Shown in pieces: positions 1-8,248 of a stretch of 64,000 bases of DNA. This stretch comes from Flavobacteriaceae bacterium (GTDB lineage Bacteria; Bacteroidota; Bacteroidia; Flavobacteriales; Flavobacteriaceae): NCBI GenBank assembly GCA_027490305.1, contig JAIXYI010000057.1, positions 26,755 through 90,754 on the forward strand, read 5' to 3'. The translations under genes and the position numbers were made by a program. Numbering within the stretch: the stretch's first letter is position 1; each line of letters starts with the position of its first letter. The notes beneath the pieces are model-generated. The model searched no databases. It was not told where the DNA came from and worked only from the letters and a program-made list of their open reading frames with translations.

Positions 1-654
1 GTGAACGACATGCGTAACGGTAACTTCCGGATCGGTACGGTTGGGAAACCCATTACCGGCGTAGAGATCAAGATCGCGGCCGATGGGGAAATCCTCTGCA
101 AAGGCCCGAACGTCATGATGGGTTATTACAAAGACGACGAAAAAACACGTGAGGCCGTGCAAGACGGTTACTTCCACACGGGTGATATAGGCGAAATCGA
201 CGCGGATGGTTTCCTTCGGATTACCGACCGTAAAAAGGAAATGTTCAAGACCTCAGGAGGCAAATACGTCGCACCACAACTCATTGAAAATGCGATGAAA
301 CAATCGCGTTTCATTGGTGAGATTATGGTGATTGGGGAAGGTGAAAAAATGCCGGGCGCGTTCATACAACCTGATTTCGACTTTCTGGAAGAATGGGCGA
401 AGCGGCACGGACTCGATGGACGAAACCGAACAGAATTGTTGTCGCACCCCGATGTAATCAAACGCTACCAGGAAGAAGTTGACGCCATCAATGAGAAATT
501 CGGTAACTGGGAGAAAGTGAAGAAGTTCGAGTTGACGCCAGACGTTTGGTCGATCAACGGCGGCGAACTTACCCCGACGATGAAGCTGAAACGGAAGGCT
601 ATATTGGAGAAATACCGGGCCTTGTACCGCAAAATCTACGAATCGGCAGTGTAG
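1..654 (+). CDS. Long-chain acyl-CoA ligase (AMP-forming), C-terminal part
   Basis: The gene begins before the window; only the last 217 codons are present. They cover the C-terminal lid of an ANL-superfamily ligase: the motif YFHTGDIGEID followed by DRKKEMFKTSGGKYVAP, which is the hinge and lid signature of FadD15-like long-chain fatty acid CoA ligases, and a late lysine in PTMKLKR, the usual position of the adenylation-step lysine. The enzyme activates fatty acids with ATP and CoA, which fits the beta-oxidation genes 1-7 kb downstream. No terminator is obvious before the next gene. Substrate chain length cannot be read from this fragment. Confidence 0.9.
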   Translation: MNDMRNGNFRIGTVGKPITGVEIKIAADGEILCKGPNVMMGYYKDDEKTREAVQDGYFHTGDIGEIDADGFLRITDRKKEMFKTSGGKYVAPQLIENAMKQSRFIGEIMVIGEGEKMPGAFIQPDFDFLEEWAKRHGLDGRNRTELLSHPDVIKRYQEEVDAINEKFGNWEKVKKFELTPDVWSINGGELTPTMKLKRKAILEKYRALYRKIYESAV

Positions 655-752
655 TTATTGACTGCCAGATGTTTATAACTCTTTCTTCCAGGCTTTAACA
701 CTTGTGTAATTAGTTGGTAACTTTCGTTCGTTAACCAATTAAACCACACCAC

Positions 753-1145
753 ATGAACCTGAAAAACTTTATCATCTGCGGCCTCGTAGCCGGTGTTGCA
801 GACTTCCTGATTGGCTGGCTGACGTATGGTATCCTGTTCAAGGATTTTTTTAAGAGTAGCGGGGAAGAAGACATGCGCTACATCGTGCTCGGATGTTTCG
901 CCTATGGTTTTCTGTTTTCCCTCCTTTTTACAAAAGCCGGCATCCGCACGATGGGCGCGGGCGTTACCTCAGGTGCCCTTTTGGCATTTCTGTTTGCGGT
1001 TACCTCTGACAGTTTCATGCGGGCGTCGATGCCTATGGACAAAATGATGCTGATCGCCGATGTGGCAATCATGACCGTCACGGGCGCCGTTATCGGAGCG
1101 ATCGTGGCAACGGTGCTGGCAAAACTCTCGCCACAAAAGGCATAA
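753..1145 (+). CDS. Small four-helix membrane protein, unknown function
   Basis: A 130-residue protein with about four hydrophobic segments (residues roughly 5-25, 45-65, 70-90 and 103-125), no signal-peptidase site and no recognisable catalytic motif. It stands alone between the ligase gene and a terminator at 1175-1199. The upstream gap carries an imperfect inverted repeat (TTGGTAAC / GTTAACCAA, 714-738) that could be an operator, but nothing ties it to a regulator. I do not recognise the family beyond a generic flavobacterial membrane protein. Confidence 0.75.
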   Translation: MNLKNFIICGLVAGVADFLIGWLTYGILFKDFFKSSGEEDMRYIVLGCFAYGFLFSLLFTKAGIRTMGAGVTSGALLAFLFAVTSDSFMRASMPMDKMMLIADVAIMTVTGAVIGAIVATVLAKLSPQKA

Positions 1146-1174
1146 CATACACTACCAAAACCAAACCTACTTCA

Positions 1175-1199
1175 CTCCCCTTCACGGGGAGTTTTTTTT
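1175..1199 (+). terminator. Rho-independent terminator
   Basis: CTCCCC / GGGGAG stem with a five-base loop followed by eight T residues. It closes the small membrane protein gene and separates it from the MarR-led operon. Confidence 0.85.
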
Positions 1200-1259
1200 G
1201 CCTTGCATATACCCGGGGATTCCCCTATTTTTAAAAACCCGAAAAAAAAATCTTCATTT

Positions 1260-1277
1260 TACTATGCATGCATAGTA
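1260..1277. promoter_or_regulatory. Perfect 18-bp palindrome, probable MarR operator
   Basis: TACTATGCATGCATAGTA is identical to its reverse complement over all 18 bases. It ends 8 bp before the TATCTTTG promoter box of the marR gene, so a bound dimer would cover the region between the -33 and -7 elements. Symmetry, size and position are those of a MarR-family autorepressor site; the link to this MarR protein is inferred. Confidence 0.75.
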
Positions 1278-1285
1278 TTTTTAAT

Positions 1286-1293
1286 TATCTTTG
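1286..1293 (+). promoter_or_regulatory. Bacteroidota -7 promoter box of marR
   Basis: TATCTTTG is a perfect match to the TAnnTTTG box used by the Bacteroidota primary sigma factor. Transcription should begin about 7 bases downstream, which puts the marR start codon at 1308 and excludes the longer reading frame that begins upstream at 1203. No good -33 TTTG is visible, so activity may be weak or regulator-dependent. Confidence 0.75.
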
Positions 1294-1307
1294 AAATCGA
1301 TTTCGAT

Positions 1308-1748
1308 ATGAGAGAAAAAACGATCGACTACGTTCTTCGCGCCACATGGCAGGCAGTATCCCGGATGTATAACGAAGAAGCAACGAAATACGGCGCTTCG
1401 ATGGCACTTGGGTTTGCGCTGCTGAGTATCGATAAGGAAGACGGCACGCCCTCGACCTACCTGGCGCCCCGGATGGGAATGGAAGCCACGAGCCTTACCC
1501 GCACGCTGAAGACGATGGAAGAAAAAGGGCTGATAGAACGACGCAAGAATCCGGATGACGGACGGGGGGTGTTGATCCACCTGACCAAACTGGGAAAAGA
1601 GAAGCGGGAGTTATCGAAGTCTACGGTGTTGAAGTTCAACGAAACGATTCGGCAACACGTCACCGAAGAGCAACTCAGGCACTTTATGGACGTTGCGAAC
1701 ATCATCAACGAACTGATTGCCGAGAAGCAGATTTTTAACGAAGAGTAG
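1308..1748 (+). CDS. MarR family transcriptional regulator of the fatty-acid oxidation operon
   Basis: 146 residues with the alpha-helical dimerisation ends and the central winged helix of MarR proteins: recognition-helix region ATSLTRTLKTMEEKGLIER followed by the wing KNPDDGRGVLIHLT. The start at 1308 follows a TAnnTTTG box; the frame is open further upstream but that part overlaps the promoter and the palindromic operator. The gene precedes the 3-hydroxyacyl-CoA dehydrogenase gene by 72 bp in the same direction, so it probably represses itself and the beta-oxidation genes and is released by an acyl-CoA or related ligand. Ligand and targets are inferred from position. Confidence 0.9.
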   Translation: MREKTIDYVLRATWQAVSRMYNEEATKYGASMALGFALLSIDKEDGTPSTYLAPRMGMEATSLTRTLKTMEEKGLIERRKNPDDGRGVLIHLTKLGKEKRELSKSTVLKFNETIRQHVTEEQLRHFMDVANIINELIAEKQIFNEE

Positions 1749-1820
1749 TAAATAAATACGGTGTTTTGAAGTTTGACGAGGGGCTTACCTGCCGATGACT
1801 CGAAACACAAACCATACAAT

Positions 1821-4211
1821 ATGAAGCGAACGATAAAAAAAGTGGCCGTCGTAGGGTCGGGCATCATGGGTTCGGGCATCGCCTGCCATTTCGCCAACAT
1901 CGGTGTAGAGGTATTACTGCTTGACATTGCGCCAAATGCACTCACGGAAGCCGAATCGAAAAAAGGGCTCACGCCGGAAAGCAAGGTGGTTCGCAACCGC
2001 ATCGTGAACGAGCATTTCCAGAACGCGCTGAAGTCGAAGCCGTCACCGATTTACCATTCGTCTTTCGCCAGTCGCGTGAAGACGGGCAACACCACCGACG
2101 ACATCGCCAAAATCGCCGACGCCGACTGGATCATTGAAGTAGTCGTAGAACGGCTTGACATCAAGAAGCTGGTCTTTGAACAAATTGAAAAATACCGCCG
2201 CCCGGGTACGTTGGTAACATCCAATACCTCCGGTATCCCGATCCGCTTCATGAGCGAAGGACGGTCAGAGGACTTCCAAAAACACTTCTGCGGCACGCAC
2301 TTCTTCAACCCGCCGCGCTACCTGAAACTGTTTGAGATCATTCCGGGACCAATGACGTCTCCGGACGTATTGGACTTCTTGACGGGATATGGTGAGAAAT
2401 TCCTCGGAAAGACCTCCGTCGTGGCAAAAGACACCCCGGCGTTCATCGGAAACCGCATCGGTATTTATGGCATCCAAAGTCTCTTCCACCTGGTAAAGGA
2501 AATGGGATTGACGGTGGAGGAAGTCGACAAACTCACGGGTCCGGTCATTGGCCGTCCGAAATCAGCGACCTTCCGTACGGTTGATGTGGTCGGACTCGAC
2601 ACGCTGGTGCACGTTGCCAACGGACTTTACGAAGGAGTGCCGAATGACGAGGCACACGACCTGTTCCAACTTCCCGACTTCATCAAAACAATGATGGAAA
2701 ACAAGTGGTTGGGTAGTAAGACCGGACAAGGTTTCTATAAAAAGGTCGACAAAGATATTTTGGCGCTGGACCTCGATACCCTTGAGTACCGTCCGCAGAA
2801 GAAGGCTTCCTTCCCTACCCTCGAACTGACAAAAACCATTGAAAAACCGATCGACCGTTTCAAGGTGTTGGTCGGAGGTACTGATAAAGCAGGCGAATTC
2901 TACCGTCGCAATTTTGCCGGGATGTTTGCCTACGTTTCCAACCGTATTCCGGAAATCACCGATGATCTTTATAAGATCGACGACGCGATGAAGGCCGGTT
3001 TCGGATGGGAAAACGGACCGTTTGAAATCTGGGATGCCATCGGTGTGCAGAAAGGCATCGAACTTATCAAGGCCGCCAACCTGTCGTATGCCACCTGGGT
3101 AGATGACATGATCGCCGCCGGGAACACTTCCTTTTACACTATTAAAGAGGGCGCGACCTATGCGTACGATATTGCATCGAAGTCGCAGAAGAAACTACCC
3201 GGACAAGATGCGTTCATCATCCTCAACAACATCCGCGAAAGCAAAAAAGTATGGGCCAACCCCGGTGCGGTCATTACCGATTTGGGCGACGGCATCCTGA
3301 ACCTCGAATTCCGCTCGAAGATGAACACCATCGGCGGAGAGGTGCTGCAAGGCATCAATAAAGCGATCGACCTGGCGGAGAAAGAATACGCCGGACTGGT
3401 GATCGGCAACCAGGGTGCGAACTTCTCTGTTGGCGCGAACATCGGCATGATCTTCATGATGGCAGTTGAGCAGGATTATGACGAACTGAATATGGCCATC
3501 AAGCTCTTCCAGGATACAATGATGCGGGTGCGCTACTCCTCTATCCCGGTGGTCGTGGCACCTCACGGTATGACATTGGGAGGCGGATGCGAAATGAGCA
3601 TGCACGCGGACAAAGTGGTCGCGGCGGCGGAAACCTACATTGGACTCGTGGAGTTCGGCGTGGGCGTGATTCCGGGTGGTGGCGGATCGAAAGAAATGAC
3701 GTTGCGCGCCTCGGATACCTTCCGTAAAAACGATGTCGAACTGAACGTACTGCAAGAGTACTTCCTTGCCATCGCCATGGCCAAAGTATCGACCTCGGCC
3801 TACGAAGCCTTTGATACCGGCGTGTTGCAGAAAGGCAAAGATGTGATCGTGGTCAACCGCGACCGTCAGATTGCCGAAGCGAAGAAGCATGCGTTATTGC
3901 TCGCAGAAGCCGGTTACACCCAACCGATCCGACGGAACGATGTGAAAGTATTAGGCAAACAGGCGCTGGGGATGTTCTATGTGGGTACCGACAGTATGGT
4001 AGCCGGTAAATACATCTCGGAACACGACCAGAAAATCGCCAATAAACTGGCCTATGTGATGGCGGGTGGCGATTTATCGGAAGCGACGCTGGTATCCGAA
4101 CAATACCTGCTTGACATCGAGCGCGAAGCCTTCCTGTCACTTTGCACCGAGCGCAAGACGCTGGAGCGGATACAGTATATGTTGACGAAGGGAAAACCAT
4201 TACGGAACTAA
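1821..4211 (+). CDS. fadN: 3-hydroxyacyl-CoA dehydrogenase / enoyl-CoA hydratase (FadN/FadB-like)
   Basis: 796 residues, the size of Bacillus FadN-type bifunctional enzymes. The N-terminal Rossmann fold shows GSGIMGSG (residues 12-19) for NAD binding, followed by the dehydrogenase core with HFFNPPRYLKLFEIIPG and a second C-terminal dehydrogenase domain; the crotonase domain is at the C-terminus with the oxyanion-hole segments GANFSVGANIGM and GMTLGGGCEMSMHAD. It hydrates 2-enoyl-CoA and oxidises the 3-hydroxyacyl-CoA in beta-oxidation. The start ATG at 1821 directly precedes the Rossmann motif. The domain order (dehydrogenase first, hydratase last) is opposite to E. coli FadB, which is why FadN is the better name. 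The thiolase gene follows after 84 bp. Confidence 0.93.
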   Translation: MKRTIKKVAVVGSGIMGSGIACHFANIGVEVLLLDIAPNALTEAESKKGLTPESKVVRNRIVNEHFQNALKSKPSPIYHSSFASRVKTGNTTDDIAKIADADWIIEVVVERLDIKKLVFEQIEKYRRPGTLVTSNTSGIPIRFMSEGRSEDFQKHFCGTHFFNPPRYLKLFEIIPGPMTSPDVLDFLTGYGEKFLGKTSVVAKDTPAFIGNRIGIYGIQSLFHLVKEMGLTVEEVDKLTGPVIGRPKSATFRTVDVVGLDTLVHVANGLYEGVPNDEAHDLFQLPDFIKTMMENKWLGSKTGQGFYKKVDKDILALDLDTLEYRPQKKASFPTLELTKTIEKPIDRFKVLVGGTDKAGEFYRRNFAGMFAYVSNRIPEITDDLYKIDDAMKAGFGWENGPFEIWDAIGVQKGIELIKAANLSYATWVDDMIAAGNTSFYTIKEGATYAYDIASKSQKKLPGQDAFIILNNIRESKKVWANPGAVITDLGDGILNLEFRSKMNTIGGEVLQGINKAIDLAEKEYAGLVIGNQGANFSVGANIGMIFMMAVEQDYDELNMAIKLFQDTMMRVRYSSIPVVVAPHGMTLGGGCEMSMHADKVVAAAETYIGLVEFGVGVIPGGGGSKEMTLRASDTFRKNDVELNVLQEYFLAIAMAKVSTSAYEAFDTGVLQKGKDVIVVNRDRQIAEAKKHALLLAEAGYTQPIRRNDVKVLGKQALGMFYVGTDSMVAGKYISEHDQKIANKLAYVMAGGDLSEATLVSEQYLLDIEREAFLSLCTERKTLERIQYMLTKGKPLRN

Positions 4212-4295
4212 CTATAAATCTTGATAGCCGGATGCCAGATGCATCGCGACTTTTAATCGCACGCCCCGCATCCCGACTACTACATCCAAATTAGC

Positions 4296-5477
4296 ATGAA
4301 AACAGCCTATATAGTAAAAGCCTACCGCACCGCCGTTGGAAAAGCGCCACGCGGGCTCTTCCGCTTCAAGCGTCCGGATGAACTGGCTGCGGAAACCATC
4401 CAGTTTATGATGGAACAAGTGCCCCAACTCGATAAAAAGCGTATCGACGACGTGATGGTCGGAAATGCGATGCCGGAAGCGGAGCAAGGACTGAACGTTG
4501 CCCGGTTGATTTCCCTGATGGGACTTAAAGTGGACGACGTGCCGGGCGTGACCGTGAACCGGTATTGTGCCTCCGGACTTGAAACGATTGCGATGGCTAC
4601 GGCCAAGATCCAGTCGGGCATGGCAGAGTGCATCATTGCGGGTGGCGCGGAAAGCATGAGCTACATCCCGATGGGTGGCTACAAACCCACTCCGGATTAT
4701 CAGGTGGCGAAAGAAGGGCACGAAGACTACTACTGGGGTATGGGATTGACGGCGGAAGCGGTCGCCAAACAATACCAGGTGTCGCGTGACGACCAGGATG
4801 CATTTGCCTTTCAATCGCACCAAAAAGCACTGAAAGCACAGGCAGAAGGCCGTTTCGATGCCCAGATCGTACCGATTACGGTTGAGGAAACCTACATCGA
4901 CGAAAAAGGGAAGAAAGCTACCCGTTCGTATACCGTTACGAAAGACGAAGGTCCGCGTGCCGATACCTCACAGGAAGCGCTCGGAAGACTGAAACCCGTT
5001 TTTGCGGCGGATGGCAGTGTGACCGCTGGAAACTCATCGCAAATGAGCGACGGCGCTGCGTTTGTGTTGGTGATGAGCGAAAACATGATGAAAGAACTCG
5101 GACTGGAGCCGATTGCCCGATTGGTGAGCTATGCAGCAGCCGGTGTCGAGCCCCGTATCATGGGAATCGGCCCTGTGAAAGCGGTGCCAAAAGCCCTTGC
5201 GCAGGCCGGAATGGCGTTGCAGGACATCCAGCTTTTTGAATTGAACGAAGCGTTTGCCTCGCAGTCATTGGCGGTCGTGCGCGAGTTGAGCATCGACCCA
5301 TCGATCGTGAACGTAAACGGTGGTGCTATCGCAATGGGACACCCGCTGGGATGCACGGGTGCCAAGTTATCGGTACAACTGTTCGACGAAATGAAACGCC
5401 GCGGCGACAAATACGGTATCGTGACAATGTGCGTGGGAACCGGACAGGGAGCGGCGGGAGTGTATGAAGTATATTGA
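4296..5477 (+). CDS. fadA: Acetyl-CoA C-acyltransferase (3-ketoacyl-CoA thiolase)
   Basis: 393 residues, full length for a thiolase. The acyl-accepting cysteine is Cys91 in NRYCASGLET; the His349 of GGAIAMGHPLGCTGA and the second active cysteine Cys379 in MCVGTGQG are all present. It cleaves 3-ketoacyl-CoA with CoA to give acetyl-CoA and a shortened acyl-CoA, the last step of the beta-oxidation cycle formed with the neighbouring FadN-like enzyme and acyl-CoA dehydrogenase. Same strand and probably the same transcript as both. Confidence 0.95.
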   Translation: MKTAYIVKAYRTAVGKAPRGLFRFKRPDELAAETIQFMMEQVPQLDKKRIDDVMVGNAMPEAEQGLNVARLISLMGLKVDDVPGVTVNRYCASGLETIAMATAKIQSGMAECIIAGGAESMSYIPMGGYKPTPDYQVAKEGHEDYYWGMGLTAEAVAKQYQVSRDDQDAFAFQSHQKALKAQAEGRFDAQIVPITVEETYIDEKGKKATRSYTVTKDEGPRADTSQEALGRLKPVFAADGSVTAGNSSQMSDGAAFVLVMSENMMKELGLEPIARLVSYAAAGVEPRIMGIGPVKAVPKALAQAGMALQDIQLFELNEAFASQSLAVVRELSIDPSIVNVNGGAIAMGHPLGCTGAKLSVQLFDEMKRRGDKYGIVTMCVGTGQGAAGVYEVY

Positions 5478-5644
5478 GTGGATAGAGGTTGTTGGTCATT
5501 GGTTGTTGGACATGGGCGGGTATCGAAGGATGGCACCGTAATGTGAAATAAATAGCACGGTTAGGAACGAAGGAAGAGACGCTACAGGCGAACAAACAAA
5601 ACTCATCCTCCTTTAATTTTAGTTAAATCAAAACATAACGATAT

Positions 5645-7447
5645 ATGGAATCCGTAGAAAAAGACGTAACAAGAGGAGGCCAATTCCTGGTAAAGGAAAC
5701 ACCCTGCGAGGCGGTATTCACACCTGAAGATTTCTCAGAAGAGCAAATCATGATGCGGGATTCCGTAAAGGAGTTCTCAGACAAGGAACTTTGGGCGCAC
5801 AAAGACCGCTTTGAGAAGAAAGACTATGCCTATACGGAAGAAACCATGCGTAAAGCCGGTGAAATGGGCTTCCTGGGCGTGTCGGTTCCGGAAGCGTACG
5901 GCGGTCTCGGGATGGGCTTCGTCGATACCGTATTGGTGTGCGACTACATTTCGGGAGCGACTGGGTCTTTTTCTACGGCTTTTGGTGCCCACACGGGTAT
6001 TGGCACGATGCCGATACTGTTATATGGAACCGAAGAACAGAAACAGAAATACGTACCGAAACTGGCGTCAGGCGAATGGTTCGGTGCCTATTGCCTCACG
6101 GAACCGGGAGCCGGGTCTGATGCGAATTCGGGCAAAACCAAAGCGGTGTTGTCGGCTGACGGTTCGCACTACCTCATCACCGGCCAGAAGATGTGGATAT
6201 CCAATGCCGGATTCTGCAGCCTTTTCATTGTCTTTGCGCGCATCGGAGACGATAAGAACATTACCGGCTTTATTGTGGAGAACGATCCGGCCAATGGCAT
6301 CACCTTGGGCGAGGAAGAACACAAACTGGGCATTCGCGCTTCTTCGACACGGCAGGTCTTTTTCAACGAAACAAAAGTGCCCGTGGAAAACATGCTTTCC
6401 GAGCGCGGAAACGGATTCAAAATCGCAATGAACGCCCTGAACGTAGGCCGTATCAAACTCGCCGCTGCCTGCCTTGACGCGCAACGCCGGGTTACTACCG
6501 GATCCGTGCAGTATGCCAACGAGCGCGTACAATTTAACACGCCTATTGCCCACTTTGGTGCCATCCGCTCGAAACTGGCCCAAATGGCCACCGCCTGTTA
6601 TGCGGGTGAAAGCGCTGTTTACCGTGCGGCGAAGGACATCGAAAACCGTATACAGGCTCGTGAAGCGGCGGGTTCAAGCCACCAGGAAGCCGAATTAAAG
6701 GGTGTGGAGGAATACGCTATCGAATGCTCTATCCTGAAAGTGGCGGTATCGGAAGACATCCAGCATTGTTCAGACGAGGGCATCCAGATTTTCGGAGGGA
6801 TGGGCTTTTCGGAAGATACCCCGATGGAAAGCGCCTGGCGTGATGCCCGTATCGCCCGTATTTACGAAGGAACGAATGAAATCAATCGGATGCTGTCGGT
6901 GGGCATGCTCATCAAAAAAGCAATGAAAGGCCATGTTGACCTACTCAATCCTGCTATGAAAGTGGCGGAGGAATTGATGGGCATTCCGGACTTCAATATC
7001 CCTGATTATACCGAGTTATTCGCGGAAGAGAAGGAAATGCTGGTGAAATTGAAAAAAGCCTTCCTGATGGTAGCGGGTTCCGCGGTACAGAAATTCGGAC
7101 CCGACCTCGACTCGCACCAGGAACTGCTTATGGCAGCCGCGGATATGCTTATCGAGATCTATATGGCCGAATCGACGCTATTGCGTACCGAGAAATTAGC
7201 CAAAAAGAACGGCGCCGAGAATGTGAAAGAACAAATCGCCATGGCACAGCTTTATCTGTATCAGGCCGTCGACACGGTTTCGTCTAAAGGCAAGGAGGGC
7301 ATTGTGTCGTTTGCGGAAGGAGACGAACAACGTATGATGCTCATGGGATTGCGTCGTTTTACCAAATATACCAATATGCCGAATGTAGGTGCCCTGCGCG
7401 AAACAATCGCGGCGAAGGTCATCGCGGCAAACACGTATTGCTTTTAA
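5645..7447 (+). CDS. Acyl-CoA dehydrogenase (FadE-like, long form)
   Basis: 600 residues, longer than the ~380-residue canonical family because of a C-terminal extension, as in Bacillus FadE. Visible signatures are CLTEPGAGSDANSGKT (FAD/substrate binding) and RIYEGTNEINRML with the catalytic-base glutamate of IYEGTNE. It makes the trans-2,3 double bond in acyl-CoA, the first step of beta-oxidation. Separated from the thiolase by 167 bp of G/T-rich sequence that shows no terminator, and closed by a strong hairpin at 7471-7496, so it is likely the last gene of the MarR-controlled unit. The electron acceptor (ETF) genes are not in the window. Confidence 0.94.
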   Translation: MESVEKDVTRGGQFLVKETPCEAVFTPEDFSEEQIMMRDSVKEFSDKELWAHKDRFEKKDYAYTEETMRKAGEMGFLGVSVPEAYGGLGMGFVDTVLVCDYISGATGSFSTAFGAHTGIGTMPILLYGTEEQKQKYVPKLASGEWFGAYCLTEPGAGSDANSGKTKAVLSADGSHYLITGQKMWISNAGFCSLFIVFARIGDDKNITGFIVENDPANGITLGEEEHKLGIRASSTRQVFFNETKVPVENMLSERGNGFKIAMNALNVGRIKLAAACLDAQRRVTTGSVQYANERVQFNTPIAHFGAIRSKLAQMATACYAGESAVYRAAKDIENRIQAREAAGSSHQEAELKGVEEYAIECSILKVAVSEDIQHCSDEGIQIFGGMGFSEDTPMESAWRDARIARIYEGTNEINRMLSVGMLIKKAMKGHVDLLNPAMKVAEELMGIPDFNIPDYTELFAEEKEMLVKLKKAFLMVAGSAVQKFGPDLDSHQELLMAAADMLIEIYMAESTLLRTEKLAKKNGAENVKEQIAMAQLYLYQAVDTVSSKGKEGIVSFAEGDEQRMMLMGLRRFTKYTNMPNVGALRETIAAKVIAANTYCF

Positions 7448-7470
7448 TAGATAGTTATTTTTGAAAGGAG

Positions 7471-7496
7471 AAGCCGCGATTCCGTCGCGGCTTTTC
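7471..7496. terminator. Bidirectional terminator after acyl-CoA dehydrogenase
   Basis: AAGCCGCGA / TCGCGGCTT nine-base perfect stem with a TTCCG loop, followed by TTCT on the plus strand. It lies between convergent genes and ends at the stop codon of the minus-strand META gene. Confidence 0.8.
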
Positions 7497-7930
7497 TATT
7501 TTCGGTGAAAACGAAGGACGACTTCTGCACCGGATTTTAGCTCTAGTTTTCCGTCGGTTATCACATAGGAATCCACGCGTCCCAACGTCCCGGTGAAGGC
7601 TTGTCCCCCACCTCCTTCGCAGAACATCTTCGTGCTTATCATCGAAGCTGGGTCGATCTGGAAGCGATTTCCCTGAGATTGGAACGTTCCGGAATACCGG
7701 TTACAGCCATCCTGTCCGGAGATGGTGTTCTTCCCTACTTCTGTTCGCATTTCCGGTATTTGTTTGGAATACAACGCCTCTAACGATGGGGCTGAGACAA
7801 TGTATTCGAGTTCCCAATTGCCCTCAAGCAACGATGTACCATCCGCCGTGTTATGGGCGGTGACGTCTTTGACACCGTTACACGATGTCATCAGAGACAT
7901 CAGAAAAAAAAGACCTACGAGCTGTTTCAT
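7496..7930 (-). CDS. META domain lipoprotein (HslJ-like)
   Basis: 144 residues. The N-terminus is a lipoprotein signal with lipobox LMTSC (Cys near residue 17), and the remainder is a META/HslJ domain recognised by GNWELEYI near the start, GQDGCNRYSGTF in the middle and MFCEGGG plus LELKSGAEVVLRF near the end. The domain is common in periplasmic or outer-membrane lipoproteins of stress responses; its biochemical role is not known. The region just upstream (7981-8112) is a dispersed repeat element whose end facing this gene carries a promoter-like TAnnTTG. Confidence 0.88.
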   Translation of the reverse strand: MKQLVGLFFLMSLMTSCNGVKDVTAHNTADGTSLLEGNWELEYIVSAPSLEALYSKQIPEMRTEVGKNTISGQDGCNRYSGTFQSQGNRFQIDPASMISTKMFCEGGGGQAFTGTLGRVDSYVITDGKLELKSGAEVVLRFHRK

Positions 7931-7980
7931 GGTGGGTTGCTTTGCTTTAACTAGTATCTACACACAAGAAGGAGCAGGGT

Positions 7981-8112
7981 ACAAAATATGCGGTTTTTCC
8001 GTAATGTCATGTCGCCGCAATTTTGTAAGGGATGCATCCGCCCCTTCCCTGAAGGTAAAATACAAATTTCCGGCGACACCGTTTTACGGGAAAACACCCG
8101 TAATTGTTAAAT
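7981..8112. repeat. Dispersed 132-bp intergenic element, copy 1
   Basis: A 132-bp stretch that starts with ACAAAATATGCGG and ends with GTTAAAT and recurs at 19676-19807 with the same length and roughly 70% identity by eye. Inside, the arms GTTTTTCCGTAA and TTACGGGAAAAC form an imperfect inverted repeat about 80 bp apart, and the best-conserved centre is GTAAGGGATGCATCCGCCCC. It occupies most of the 318-bp gap between the META gene and the gene at 8249; no protein-coding content is credible. Confidence 0.75.
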
Positions 8113-8195
8113 CTGCCAATGTCATCTGGCGAAAGAACTATCCTCTAAATAAACGATTTCAATCCTGCATCGTGCCACAACGGCTCCAACATTTA

Positions 8196-8227
8196 TTTGT
8201 GATTTCCTGAGGCGTTTCCTACTTTCG
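8196..8227 (+). promoter_or_regulatory. Bacteroidota promoter (-33 and -7) of the gene at 8249
   Basis: TTTG at 8196-8199 and TACTTTCG at 8220-8227 are separated by 20 bp, matching the TTTG-N19-21-TAnnTTTG arrangement with one mismatch in the -7 box. The start codon at 8249 follows after a short leader. Confidence 0.7.
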
Positions 8228-8248
8228 TGTCGCCTAACAAAAGAAAGC

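Noticed and set aside
3195..3890. 231-codon frame on the minus strand inside the fadN-like gene, and a 203-codon one at 4212-4823 inside fadA.
   Set aside because: Antisense shadows of GC-rich coding sequence; composition is His/Arg-rich and unlike any protein, while the plus strand has full enzyme motifs.
7722..8210. 162-codon open frame on the plus strand.
   Set aside because: It runs antisense to the META gene and through the 132-bp repeat, has no plausible protein features and ends just before the real promoter at 8196-8227.
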